This document shows positions 45,407 through 54,722 of a stretch of DNA of 64,000 nt, one piece after another. Where the stretch lies: NCBI RefSeq assembly GCF_029433095.1, contig NZ_JARNTX010000001.1, forward strand, positions 496,001 through 560,000. The letters run 5' to 3'. The notes beneath the pieces were generated by a model. That model did not search any database, had not been told where the DNA came from, and saw nothing but the letters and a program-made list of their open reading frames with translations. This stretch comes from Hymenobacter sp. YC55. GTDB lineage: Bacteria; Bacteroidota; Bacteroidia; Cytophagales; Hymenobacteraceae. A program made the position numbers and the translations under genes. Position 1 is the first letter of the stretch; every line of letters starts with the position of its first letter.

Positions 45407-46963
45407 ATGCAGTACCCAAAACTCTTCATCATAGTTCGCAACGATAATAACCCCATAGGACTGGGACAAACGCTAGAGAGCGTAGCCACTCAGACATATG
45501 AGTCAATAGAATGTCTCGTTGCTGACAATGGTTCGGATGAGGCAAGCTTGTCTGTTATAGAACGGTATAGTAACATCATTACGCATTGGGTAAGCGAAAA
45601 GCATGTTGCTCTGAATGCACTAACGGCAACTTTGTTGGTTCGTGCTACGGAGGGCTACGTCCTGGTTTTAAATAGCGGGTTCACACTTAGTGAGGAAACA
45701 GTAGTAGCTCGGATGCTGGCCGCAGGGCAGGATCAGCATGTGCTGTTTGGCAATTTAATTAAAGTGCATCCTGACAGCACACTGGAAACACTAGTTGTGC
45801 CCGCAGAACTTGATCTAGAAACATACGCTTGGAAGCTGGATAATCTACTCCAGGCTTCCTTTATCAAGTATACTCTGTTTCAAGAATTTGATTTCTATGA
45901 TGAAAATTTGGTATTAACTACAGACTGGACTTTCTTATTAAAAGTTCTTTTATGGCCTACAGTACAATATGCACACCAGAATATTACTGTAACTCACCTG
46001 CCGGTAGGTCGACACGGTGGTACCGATAAATTATCTAATAATCAGCTTGCCGTTAAGGAAAAATATTGGGTTATAGAGAATTATTTGCCCGCTGTAATTA
46101 GAAAGCTACTAACAGACAGAGAGCAATTAGAAAAAACGCAATCTAACATGTTGCGGCATCCCATGCTACAAGTACAATTGCGATTGTTAAGCAAAGTATC
46201 GCATTGGAAGATACTGGCCGTAGAGAGTATGAAGAGGCAATACCGGTCTATTCGGACCATGATTGAACTGCCAGCATACCGTAAAAAGTTTGCCAAGGAA
46301 TGTTATGAGATTCCTATCATCATCAACAATCGTAACCAGCTAACGTACCTTCAGCGGCTAATTGCTTCTTTGGAAAAGAGGGGCTACAAGAATATCTACA
46401 TCCTTGACAATGATTCTAATTATGAACCACTGCTAAAATTTTATGGAGAAACCCCTTACAAAGTGTTTTATCTGGGTAAAAACGTTGGTTTTTGTGCACT
46501 TTGGGACACTGAAATCTTTGATTATTTTAAAGATTCCTATTACGTCTATACCGACAGTGACTTGGAATTGGTTGAAGAATGTCCCAACGACTTTTTGACG
46601 GTTCTTCACTATCTCCTGAATAAATATCCGTTGGGAAAAGTTGGGCTATCATTATTGACCGAGGACTTGCCTGCTCATTTTGCTAACCGCGATGAAGTTA
46701 GACAGTGGGAAGCCGGCTTTCAAAAGAAGAAAGTAGAAATTTTAGCATATCAAGCTATGGTAGACACGACGTTTGCGCTCTACCCACCCAACCGATTTGG
46801 GGATGCAGGAATGCTTTATGCGTTTAGAACTAGGTCACCTTATAGCGCACGTCACTTACCTTGGTATGAAAATACTAGTGCGCTTACCTTAGAGCAAAAA
46901 TATTACTACTCCAATGCTAAAACTTCGTCGCATTGGAGTAGTAAGGTCAAACTAAACAGCTAA
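45407..46963 (+). CDS. Two-domain glycosyltransferase-like protein with a degenerate first domain
   Basis: 518 residues containing two GT-A-like halves. The N-terminal half (about 1-235) opens KLFIIVRNDNNPIGLGQTL with CLVADNGSDEASL, but the position of the catalytic DxD reads LVLNSGFTLSE, without acidic residues. The C-terminal half (about 300-518) opens IPIIINNRNQLTYLQRLI, with ILDNDSNYEPL and YVYTDSDLELVEECP, an intact DSD motif. The first half may be structural or acceptor-binding and the second catalytic. The linker (about 240-295) is basic and helical. Confidence 0.7.
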   Translation: MQYPKLFIIVRNDNNPIGLGQTLESVATQTYESIECLVADNGSDEASLSVIERYSNIITHWVSEKHVALNALTATLLVRATEGYVLVLNSGFTLSEETVVARMLAAGQDQHVLFGNLIKVHPDSTLETLVVPAELDLETYAWKLDNLLQASFIKYTLFQEFDFYDENLVLTTDWTFLLKVLLWPTVQYAHQNITVTHLPVGRHGGTDKLSNNQLAVKEKYWVIENYLPAVIRKLLTDREQLEKTQSNMLRHPMLQVQLRLLSKVSHWKILAVESMKRQYRSIRTMIELPAYRKKFAKECYEIPIIINNRNQLTYLQRLIASLEKRGYKNIYILDNDSNYEPLLKFYGETPYKVFYLGKNVGFCALWDTEIFDYFKDSYYVYTDSDLELVEECPNDFLTVLHYLLNKYPLGKVGLSLLTEDLPAHFANRDEVRQWEAGFQKKKVEILAYQAMVDTTFALYPPNRFGDAGMLYAFRTRSPYSARHLPWYENTSALTLEQKYYYSNAKTSSHWSSKVKLNS

Positions 46964-47088
46964 GTGAGGTTGTAACAGTTCATAAGTTCGTTTGACCAAA
47001 ATTCAAGCTTATGTCTAAATAATATCAACTGCCTTACCTAAAGAGAAACACATATTTTTTTCACCTGTACAAGCTACTGTAATTATTG

Positions 47089-48051
47089 ATGATGGTAAAT
47101 AGTCAGGAGAAGCTTCTAAAGGTTTCCGTTGTTATCCCTAATTATAACCACGCCTCGTTTTTACAACAACGGATTAAGTCCGTGTTAGATCAAACATACC
47201 AGAATTTAGAGGTCATTATATTAGACGATTGCTCTAGCGATAGCAGCCGTGATATATTAGAACTATATCGTGAGCATCCGAAAGTAAGCTATATTGTTTT
47301 AAATGAAGTAAACAGTGGTACAACATTCAAACAATGGCAAAAAGGTATTGAACTGGCACGAGGAGAATGGATATGGATAGCTGAAAGTGATGATTGGTGT
47401 GAGCCAACGTTATTGGAAACCTTAATAAAAGGCATTGACGAGAGCTGTTCAATTGCGTTTTGCCAATCGCTTGTTGTTCACAATAATGGCGATATATTTT
47501 GGAATACAAGAGCTGATAGATTTAATCAAATACTAGCAGGAGATGATTTTATTGCTAATAAAATGTTGCTTGGCAATGCCATTATAAATGCTAGCATGTG
47601 CATTTTTAAGAAAGATTGTTATTATAAGATTAGCCCTTACTTCACTAGTTATAAGTTTTGTGGAGATTGGTTGTTCTGGATTGAAATTGCGCTACAGGGT
47701 AAAGTATATAGTTCAGGAAAAATACTAAATTATTTCCGTAAGCACGATAAGGATGTAAGTGGTGGTGCTTATGCTAAAGGGCTGTTTTATTCAGAACATA
47801 TAAAACTTCTGGATTATCTAGAGTCCAAAAGGGTCATTACAAACTATAAAAAGCAAGAGGTATTAGCCGAAAGACTAAAACATCTTATTGTTGACAAAAG
47901 AATAGACCAAAATTTAGCTATAAATTTGCGGGCTCTCTTTTTTAAGAAAATTTCTCCTGCTTTCTTTTATTCCAAGTCAAGGTACATACTAGGTGAAAAA
48001 TTGTTTTTGAAACTTATGTATCCATATTCCTTGCATTACCTGAAAAAATGA
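47089..48051 (+). CDS. GT2 family glycosyltransferase
   Basis: 320 residues, with two possible ATG starts at 47089 and 47092. The motifs KVSVVIPNYNHASFL, LDDCSSDSSRDIL, NSGTTFKQWQKGIELA and WIAESDDWCE make it a paralogue of the gene at 44327. FCGDWLFWIEIALQGK forms the acceptor segment. It ends in an ATGA overlap with the next glycosyltransferase, which indicates translational coupling. It is AT-rich. Confidence 0.83.
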   Translation: MMVNSQEKLLKVSVVIPNYNHASFLQQRIKSVLDQTYQNLEVIILDDCSSDSSRDILELYREHPKVSYIVLNEVNSGTTFKQWQKGIELARGEWIWIAESDDWCEPTLLETLIKGIDESCSIAFCQSLVVHNNGDIFWNTRADRFNQILAGDDFIANKMLLGNAIINASMCIFKKDCYYKISPYFTSYKFCGDWLFWIEIALQGKVYSSGKILNYFRKHDKDVSGGAYAKGLFYSEHIKLLDYLESKRVITNYKKQEVLAERLKHLIVDKRIDQNLAINLRALFFKKISPAFFYSKSRYILGEKLFLKLMYPYSLHYLKK

Positions 48052-49049
48052 AAGGGGTTTCAGTAATTGTGTGTTGCCACAATAGTGCTGCCAGACTTGG
48101 TGCTACTATAAAGCATTTGGCTAATCAAAACGTGTCTGTCGCTATACCGTGGGAGATAATCATTGTTGACAACAACTCTAGTGATAATACTAGGGAGAAA
48201 GCAGAAGCAGAATGGCAACACTATAGTCTTGCTGTTCCATTCCGTGTAGTAGATGAGAGTACGCCTGGGCTATCAGCTGCTCGTGAGAAGGGGATAGGGG
48301 AGGCCGTATATGATTTTCTGATTTTTTGTGATGATGATAATTGGTTGGATCCTAGCTACGTTAGCAACGCCTACCAACTACTACATGCACACCCACAAGT
48401 AGCGGTAGTAGGTGGTAATAACATAGGAGTGTTTGAAACCCCGCCTCCCTCTTGGTTGCCTTTTTTTCAGCATTCCTACGCGATTGGCACACAGGGTAAG
48501 CTGAACTTTGAGATCCTAGAAGGTAATCAGTATATAGTGGGAGCCGGTATGGCTTTTAGAAAAACCGCGTACACAAGCATTAAGCAGAAAGGTTTTAAAT
48601 TTTACCTTACTGATAGAATAGGTAATAAAGTAGTTGGTGGCGGCGATGTAGAGTTGTGCTACATTTTCAAACTGGCTGGCTACCAAATTGCTTATAGTTC
48701 TGCGTTAACGTTGCAGCATTACATGCCAAGTGGGCGCATGACTAAGAAGTACCTGGCCTCAATGTGGCACCAGTACAGTTACTCTTGGCTGGTATTTGAG
48801 GCGTATAAAGCTGTGCTAGGTACAACTATAGATGCTAAGCTTTTTACAGAAGGGCATTGGAAAGCAGTAGCCAAGCAAAACCTCGTGGGCGAACTGTCCA
48901 TTTTGCCCCAGTACCTATACAGCCGTTTAAGGGATGATATTGCGTATTCCTTGCCCCATGAAGCAAAAGTTTTATACAATTACTTTCTGTTGCGTAATTC
49001 TAGGATGCTTGTTTCTATAATACGCGAGCTTCATACAAAGATTGCCTAG
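48048..49049 (+). CDS. GT2 family glycosyltransferase
   Basis: 333 residues. The opening is GVSVIVCCHNSAARLGATI, with VDNNSSDNTREKA, STPGLSAAREKGI and the catalytic FCDDDNWLDP. The acceptor part has VGAGMAFRKTAY and GGGDVELCYIFKLAGY. It starts inside the stop codon of the preceding gene (ATGA). The C-terminal ~90 residues are helical without an obvious membrane span. Confidence 0.83.
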   Translation: MKGVSVIVCCHNSAARLGATIKHLANQNVSVAIPWEIIIVDNNSSDNTREKAEAEWQHYSLAVPFRVVDESTPGLSAAREKGIGEAVYDFLIFCDDDNWLDPSYVSNAYQLLHAHPQVAVVGGNNIGVFETPPPSWLPFFQHSYAIGTQGKLNFEILEGNQYIVGAGMAFRKTAYTSIKQKGFKFYLTDRIGNKVVGGGDVELCYIFKLAGYQIAYSSALTLQHYMPSGRMTKKYLASMWHQYSYSWLVFEAYKAVLGTTIDAKLFTEGHWKAVAKQNLVGELSILPQYLYSRLRDDIAYSLPHEAKVLYNYFLLRNSRMLVSIIRELHTKIA

Positions 49050-49167
49050 AGGCATTTTAAATTCAAGCAGAATAGCTGTTGCAAGCCTTAATAATAGTTG
49101 GACGAGATGGTGTTGAGAAATGCCTCTCAATCAGCTTTGTGCAATGTAAAACCTTAGTCCAAAGTAA

Positions 49168-49989
49168 GTGAATAAAGCAGCCAATGTAGTTGTCGTGATT
49201 CCCGTGCATAGTGCTCAGCCAACAGCCAACGAGCTTATAGCATTTGAGCAGTGCTTTCGTGTATTACATGGACGTACAATCAAGGTGCTAGCTCCACAGG
49301 GATTAGAACTGCATGCGTATCGCAATCATGTAGCGGACTTTGATGTGCTATTTATTGATCCAAAGTGGCAGGCTTCCATTGCCGCCTATAATAAGTTAAA
49401 ACTCAGTAAATATTTTTACAAACTATTTCGTCGATACAATTACTTATTGACATACGAGCTTGACTGCTTCATATTTCGTGATGAGCTGGACTATTGGTGC
49501 TCGCAAGGCTACGATTATATTGGAGCCCCATGGTTTGAAGGTTTAAGTAATGCCAAACCAGATGCGGCTATTGTAGGTGTGGGCAATTCTGGTTTCTCTC
49601 TTCGTAATATACAAACTGCTCGACGGATTCTCAATAAAATTTATTATCAGAATCCATTGCATAGCCCCTCTTCAGGTATCGGCACCGGAATTGCTTATAT
49701 AAGAGCAGCTTACCGTTGGCTGCGTAACCAATTTGGTGAAAATTATACACTTAAAAGTGCAGGTGACATTCACGAAGATTTCTTCTTTAGTAAATTAGCG
49801 CCACAATACTTCCATGATTTTAAATTGCCTCTAGTTACCGAAGCACTAAAGTTTAGTTTCGAAATAAATCCCCAAGTGCTACTTGTTATGAACAACGGTA
49901 ACTTACCTATGGGGTGCCATGCATGGCAGCGATACGATATGCACTTCTGGAAGCCTTATATAGAAAAATTTGGCTATAATATAAAATGA
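49168..49989 (+). CDS. DUF5672-domain protein, putative glycosyltransferase
   Basis: 273 residues beginning at GTG. It matches the DUF5672 pattern seen in glycan loci: NVVVVIPVHSAQPTANELIAF, YLLTYELDCFIFRDELDYW, YDYIGAPWFEG and VGNSGFSLRNIQTA, then HEDFFFSKLAPQYF. ELDCFIF could serve as the metal-binding acidic motif and HEDFFF as the catalytic-base segment, as in GT-A enzymes, but this is inference. It lies next to two fucosyltransferase types and is AT-rich. Confidence 0.72.
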   Translation: MNKAANVVVVIPVHSAQPTANELIAFEQCFRVLHGRTIKVLAPQGLELHAYRNHVADFDVLFIDPKWQASIAAYNKLKLSKYFYKLFRRYNYLLTYELDCFIFRDELDYWCSQGYDYIGAPWFEGLSNAKPDAAIVGVGNSGFSLRNIQTARRILNKIYYQNPLHSPSSGIGTGIAYIRAAYRWLRNQFGENYTLKSAGDIHEDFFFSKLAPQYFHDFKLPLVTEALKFSFEINPQVLLVMNNGNLPMGCHAWQRYDMHFWKPYIEKFGYNIK

Positions 49990-50041
49990 GTAATTCATAA
50001 ATTAACTGAACGTTCTACTTCTAACTGCTTGCATTCTTGAT

Positions 50042-51001
50042 ATGAATGAATGGATAGATACATACAGAGGGATAAATAATTCCTTTAAAAAGAAATTAGT
50101 TTTTAGATTTGGCGTGGAGGCAGGATTTTTCTCTGAATATAATAACCTAATTATATCAATTTTATATTGCCTTAAACATAGTATAAAGTTCGAATTGTAC
50201 TCTCGTCATGCGAATTTTGCAAAAAGTGATGGATGGAATGACTTCTTTGTGCCATTTGTAGCTGTAAATAATCAAGATATAAATAGATATTTCAACTTGC
50301 GCTATGGAGTAGAACGAGTAGAGCTTGAATACCCATTACAATCTATTATAAAGCCCCGTTATGTAGGTATTGCCTATAAAGCCCTTTACGGTATCACGTA
50401 TCTTACACAAGATTTGTGGTCGAGGCAACGCGACCCATCACTTGCTTCAGAACATTTTACTATCTCTGCGCTTGGAATCAACCAAGCTACTTTAGTCGAA
50501 GCTGCACGTCCATTTATTAATGCATTTTGGAGATATAATAATAATGCCGCCAAAATTATTTCATCAATAATTGATACGGTTCCTTTACCCGCAAGTTATG
50601 TTAGTATTCATATTAGAGCAGGTGACAAATCATCGGAAACAAAAACGTATGATTATAGTCAATATATGGTTTTAGCTCAACAATTTTCGCTTAACAAAAA
50701 AGCATTTATACTAACTGATGATTATACTGTAGTTGAATTTCTCAGAAGTGATTATAGTGATTGGGAATTTTATACGTTATGTGACCCCTCCGAAAGAGGC
50801 TATCATCAAGATGATTTTAATAAGTTAGATAAAGAGGTCAAGTATAGGCATAATCTACGTCTATTTGCCGAATTGGACATTGCATCAGCAGCAGCTAGGT
50901 TCATTGGAACATACAGTTCTAATGTTGGCATGTATATGGGTATGCGTATTGGGCCAGAGAGGTGTTCATGCGTAGATTTCGATAATTGGGTAATGTGGTA
51001 A
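50042..51001 (+). CDS. GT23-like putative fucosyltransferase, copy 1
   Basis: 319 residues, AT-rich. Two motifs suggest the alpha-1,6/POFUT-type fucosyltransferase superfamily (NodZ/FUT8-like): YVSIHIRAGDKSSETK near residue 185, resembling the HxRRGDK donor motif, and ARFIGTYSSNVGMYMGMRIG near the C-terminus, resembling the FVGTxSSN motif. ILTDDYTVVEFL lies between them. It is a close paralogue of the minus-strand gene at 56180-57145. The GDP-fucose genes gmd and fcl in the same locus support the assignment. The exact CAZy family is not certain. Confidence 0.62.
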   Translation: MNEWIDTYRGINNSFKKKLVFRFGVEAGFFSEYNNLIISILYCLKHSIKFELYSRHANFAKSDGWNDFFVPFVAVNNQDINRYFNLRYGVERVELEYPLQSIIKPRYVGIAYKALYGITYLTQDLWSRQRDPSLASEHFTISALGINQATLVEAARPFINAFWRYNNNAAKIISSIIDTVPLPASYVSIHIRAGDKSSETKTYDYSQYMVLAQQFSLNKKAFILTDDYTVVEFLRSDYSDWEFYTLCDPSERGYHQDDFNKLDKEVKYRHNLRLFAELDIASAAARFIGTYSSNVGMYMGMRIGPERCSCVDFDNWVMW

Positions 51002-51080
51002 TGGCGTAATGTATTTATTCATTAATGGTCGTAATGCGTATTAATGCATTAATTATTTGCTTTAAATAAAATAAAATAGC

Positions 51081-52178
51081 ATGAAAGCAACGTTGGTAGT
51101 ATTAGACGAGCCAGACTTCTTGAATAACCGGATTTTTTCTGATCTGCCTATTAATGGCGTAAAAAACTATGGTTATATGTTTGCAGAATTACGCCGCCAG
51201 CTTGCTGAATTTAATATCGACTTAGCTACTCATGATATTCATCCTGCCGAAGAATCAAGTATTATCATTGGTCTTGATGTAGTAGATTTTTTTCAGACCT
51301 ACAAACGGAAATTAGGCCAGGCCCTTTACTTGCTTCTTAATGAACCAGCAACATACTACCCTAAGGTATGGGATAAGAGTAATCATGCTGTTTTCGATAA
51401 AATTTTTACTTATGACTATACATTAGCTGATGACAGAAAATATATTCATCATTATTTTGCTATTGATTTAGAGGCAATTCCCCCTCTCATGCCTGTTTCG
51501 GAGCATGAATTCAATCGTAGAGAACTATGTGTCTTGATGGCCGGTATGTTTCAGGTAACTAAACCAACTAAAGGCTCCACTTCTCTGCTTTATGATCGTT
51601 ATCAGATAATGAAATGGTTTTCACGTTATCATCCACAAGATTTTGCTTTATACAGCAGAGGTATTAATCTGCGTCACTTGCAAAGTTTCAGAGGTTTGGG
51701 CGTGTTGCAGCGAGTTTTGCCAACTCCTTTTTTAAAGCAAATAACGGATTCTGTTGTGGCCCGTCGTAAGGTTGCGTTCGATTTAGTTAATAAGGGCCCG
51801 GTAGCGCCAGATGCTAAAATTAGCACATTTCAAAACTACCGCTTTGCAATTTGCTACGAAAACACTGAATTGGCGGGATATATTTCTGAAAAAATATTCG
51901 ATTGTTTTGCTGCCTCCTGTGTTCCTATCTATCTAGGCGAGCCAGAGATACATCGGTTCATTCCAACTCAATGCTTTATCGATAGACGCAAATTTAAATC
52001 TAACGAGGAATTATATAATTTTATCAAAAACATGGACTATGCACAATATAATAATTATATTCAAGCAATATCTGACTTTATGCAAGGAGTGGAGTACAAT
52101 AAGTTTGGCTCTATGCCAAATGCTGAGCGAATTGCAAAAGTTATGCTTCAAGACTTACAGTCGCCCGCATTAAGCTAG
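51081..52178 (+). CDS. GT10 family alpha-1,3/4-fucosyltransferase, copy 1
   Basis: 365 residues, GT-B fold. The C-terminal GT10 signature is visible: YRFAICYENTELAGYISEK (near residue 255), followed by IFDCFAASCVPIYLGEPEI, which binds GDP-fucose. DYAQYNNYIQAI follows. The N-terminal half has the EPATYYPKVW and FDKIFTYDYTLADD segments. The donor would come from Gmd and Fcl. The tandem paralogue starts 54 bp downstream. It is AT-rich. GT10 members can also act on other acceptors, so the linkage is inferred. Confidence 0.85.
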   Translation: MKATLVVLDEPDFLNNRIFSDLPINGVKNYGYMFAELRRQLAEFNIDLATHDIHPAEESSIIIGLDVVDFFQTYKRKLGQALYLLLNEPATYYPKVWDKSNHAVFDKIFTYDYTLADDRKYIHHYFAIDLEAIPPLMPVSEHEFNRRELCVLMAGMFQVTKPTKGSTSLLYDRYQIMKWFSRYHPQDFALYSRGINLRHLQSFRGLGVLQRVLPTPFLKQITDSVVARRKVAFDLVNKGPVAPDAKISTFQNYRFAICYENTELAGYISEKIFDCFAASCVPIYLGEPEIHRFIPTQCFIDRRKFKSNEELYNFIKNMDYAQYNNYIQAISDFMQGVEYNKFGSMPNAERIAKVMLQDLQSPALS

Positions 52179-52232
52179 ATACAAGCTTTGCGTCGGACTA
52201 ATATCAGATGCATCCTGGGCACGAAAGCAGAA

Positions 52233-53339
52233 ATGAAACATAACGGAAAATCAATAAAGGCGACGCTTTATGTTATAGAGGACCCTGTGCTTTTGCAAAA
52301 TGGCATTTTTTTGAATAAGTCATTTTATGGTATGAAAAATAACGCATTCATGTTTGCGTCGTTGCGTACCGACTTAGCAGAGCATAACATTGACTTAGCT
52401 ACTCAAGATATTCATCCTCCCGAAGAATCTGATTTGCTAATTAGCCTCGATAATTGCTTGCCGTTTCAAAAAGCTGTCTGGCGGGCAGGACGCAAGAACT
52501 ACTTGGTTTTGAGCGAGCCAGCTACTTATTATCCGCATAATTGGAATCCTCAAAACCACCACGTATTCGATAAGATATTTACCTACAACTATAATATGGT
52601 GGATAACAAGCGGTACTTCCACTACTATTTTGCTATCGATTTAGAAGAGAACAATCAATTTAGAGCTGCAACTGAAGAAGAGTTTGAACGTCGTAAGCTG
52701 TGTGTACTGATGGCCGCTTCGTTTGGGGTGGTGAAGCCACTACATAACTCGCTTTCGTTACTACATGAGCGTTATTTAACGCTTAAATGGTTTGCAGAGA
52801 ATCATCCTAATGAATTTAGTCTTTATAGCCGGATGATTCACCCTAAAACATACCAGAGCTTTAGGGGCCTAGGTCTTTTGCAGAAGATAGCTCCTGCCGC
52901 CCTAGTGGAGGGGATTACTCAAGTAGTAGCTAGCCGGCGCAAGGCATTGTTCGATATTGTAAATAAAGGCCCCGTACCGCACGATCAAAAGATTCCAGCC
53001 CTGCGCCAGTACCGCTTCAATATTGCATACGAAAACACAGGTGGTTTACCCGGCTACCTCACGGAGAAGATATTCGACAGCTTTGCCGCATGCTGCGTAC
53101 CTATTTATTGGGGCGATCCGGAAGTAGAGAAATCAATACCCAAAGAGTGTTTTATTGATCGACGCAATTTTAAATCGCATGAGGAATTGTACCGATTTCT
53201 AAAAGGAATGAACTACCAAGAGTACAAGCAATACACTGAAGCAATTGCTGAATTCATAAGTGACGTAAAGCAAGAAAAGTTTGGTGCTGAAGCTAATGCC
53301 CGTCGTATTAGCGAAGTAATTCTAAAGGATATAGAATAG
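52233..53339 (+). CDS. GT10 family alpha-1,3/4-fucosyltransferase, copy 2
   Basis: 368 residues with the start at 52233 (MKHNGKSIKATLY). An in-frame TTG at 52188 would add 15 residues lacking in copy 1. It aligns with copy 1 along its length, sharing EPATYYP, FDKIFTY, YHYYFAIDLE-like, SFRGLG, GYLTEKIFD, CVPIYWGDPEV and CFIDRRNFKS. GC content is intermediate between copy 1 and gmd. Two GT10 enzymes in tandem suggest two fucose additions at different positions. Confidence 0.86.
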   Translation: MKHNGKSIKATLYVIEDPVLLQNGIFLNKSFYGMKNNAFMFASLRTDLAEHNIDLATQDIHPPEESDLLISLDNCLPFQKAVWRAGRKNYLVLSEPATYYPHNWNPQNHHVFDKIFTYNYNMVDNKRYFHYYFAIDLEENNQFRAATEEEFERRKLCVLMAASFGVVKPLHNSLSLLHERYLTLKWFAENHPNEFSLYSRMIHPKTYQSFRGLGLLQKIAPAALVEGITQVVASRRKALFDIVNKGPVPHDQKIPALRQYRFNIAYENTGGLPGYLTEKIFDSFAACCVPIYWGDPEVEKSIPKECFIDRRNFKSHEELYRFLKGMNYQEYKQYTEAIAEFISDVKQEKFGAEANARRISEVILKDIE

Positions 53340-53381
53340 CAGGCTTAAATGCAGCTATCCAAGCGTTGTAACAAGCAATGG

Positions 53382-53414
53382 TTTGGGAGCCTTTCTTTTT
53401 TGCTCTTATCTTTG
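53382..53414 (+). promoter_or_regulatory. Promoter of gmd
   Basis: -33 box TTTG at 53382-53385, 21-bp spacer, -7 box TATCTTTG at 53407-53414, giving a leader of about 83 nt. This is the best full match to the Bacteroidetes consensus in the glycan locus. Confidence 0.6.
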
Positions 53415-53504
53415 CCAACTGCTAGCGCGTATTCGCGTTAAACGCTGAGTTTTACTGGAATCTGGACAGGAAGTCCATATACGACCCATTTTTACCTTTA
53501 CACC

Positions 53505-54617
53505 ATGAAAGTAGCCCTGATTACGGGTATCACGGGCCAGGATGGCGCGTACCTGGCTGAACTCCTACTGGAAAAAGGCTACGAGGTACACGGCCTCAAA
53601 CGCCGTTCCTCGCTCTTTAACACGGATCGGATCGACCATTTGTATCAAGATCCGCACGAACTAAATGTGCGCTTCAAGCTTCACTATGGTGACTTGTCGG
53701 ACTCTACCAACCTGATTCGGATTATTCAGGAAGTACAGCCCGATGAGATTTATAACCTGGGCGCGATGTCGCACGTGAAAGTATCGTTCGATACGCCGGA
53801 GTATACCGCCAACGCCGACGGTATTGGTACGTTGCGCCTTCTCGAAGCTATCCGAATTCTGGGTCTTACCAAGAAAACTCGCATTTATCAGGCTAGCACA
53901 TCCGAATTGTATGGATTGGTGCAGCAGGTGCCGCAGAGCGAGACTACCCCTTTTTATCCTCGCTCACCTTATGCGGTGGCCAAGATGTACGCTTACTGGA
54001 TTACAGTAAACTACCGCGAAGCTTATGGTATGTATGCTTGCAATGGCATCCTCTTCAACCACGAGTCGCCACTACGGGGCGAAACCTTTGTGACGCGTAA
54101 GATTACGCGTGGTGTTGCTCGTATCTCACTAGGCCTACAGCAAAAGATTTTCCTTGGTAACATTGACGCCAAACGCGACTGGGGTCATGCACAGGATTAT
54201 GTGGAAGCCATGTGGCGGATTCTTCAGCAGGATACCGCCGAGGATTTCGTTATTGCCACCGGAGTAACCACTACGGTGCGGGAATTCGTGCAGCGGGCGT
54301 TTGCCGAAGTAGGTATTGAAGTTGCCTTCTCGGGCGAGGGTGTGAATGAAAAAGGTCATGTAGTAAGCTGCGATAATCCAGCTGCCGGCCTAGAAGTAGG
54401 TCAAGTAGTGCTCGAAATTGATCCTCGCTATTTCCGTCCAACTGAAGTGGAATTGCTGATTGGCGACCCTACGAAAGCCAAGACTAAACTAGGATGGGAG
54501 CCCAAGCATGACCTCACGTCGCTGGTTAAAGATATGATGGCCGCTGACGTTGCCCTATTCCAGCGCGACGAGTATCTGTTGAAAGGCGGACACAAAGTGT
54601 ATAACTATCACGAGTAA
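53505..54617 (+). CDS. gmd: GDP-mannose 4,6-dehydratase
   Basis: First step from GDP-mannose to GDP-L-fucose. It has 370 residues. The N-terminal loop [18 protein letters not shown] binds [21 protein letters not shown], the STSELYG motif, and [12 protein letters not shown] with Tyr156/Lys160 are diagnostic, as are [19 protein letters not shown] and [19 protein letters not shown]. It has its own promoter and is followed by a terminator, so it is transcribed alone, and its codons are those of the flanking genome rather than of the AT-rich island just upstream. Confidence 0.95.
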   Translation: MKVALITGITGQDGAYLAELLLEKGYEVHGLKRRSSLFNTDRIDHLYQDPHELNVRFKLHYGDLSDSTNLIRIIQEVQPDEIYNLGAMSHVKVSFDTPEYTANADGIGTLRLLEAIRILGLTKKTRIYQASTSELYGLVQQVPQSETTPFYPRSPYAVAKMYAYWITVNYREAYGMYACNGILFNHESPLRGETFVTRKITRGVARISLGLQQKIFLGNIDAKRDWGHAQDYVEAMWRILQQDTAEDFVIATGVTTTVREFVQRAFAEVGIEVAFSGEGVNEKGHVVSCDNPAAGLEVGQVVLEIDPRYFRPTEVELLIGDPTKAKTKLGWEPKHDLTSLVKDMMAADVALFQRDEYLLKGGHKVYNYHE

Positions 54618-54661
54618 CCGGCAAACTGCCGTTTGTAGCGGTTTATATTTTGTCTTTTTAG

Positions 54662-54707
54662 ATAGTGGCAGTATCCGCCTAGATGGCGGCTTCTGCCACT
54701 ATTTTAT
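54662..54707 (+). terminator. Terminator after gmd
   Basis: ATAGTGGCAG (54662-54671) pairs with CTGCCACTAT (54693-54702), with an inner CCGCC/GGCGG stem, followed by a T-rich tract. Confidence 0.75.
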
Positions 54708-54722
54708 TATACTCTATCTCTA

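Noticed and set aside
40900-53340. Insertion sequence, integrase or phage behind the AT-rich cassette
   Set aside because: No transposase, integrase, attachment site or terminal repeat was seen; homologous exchange is the better guess.
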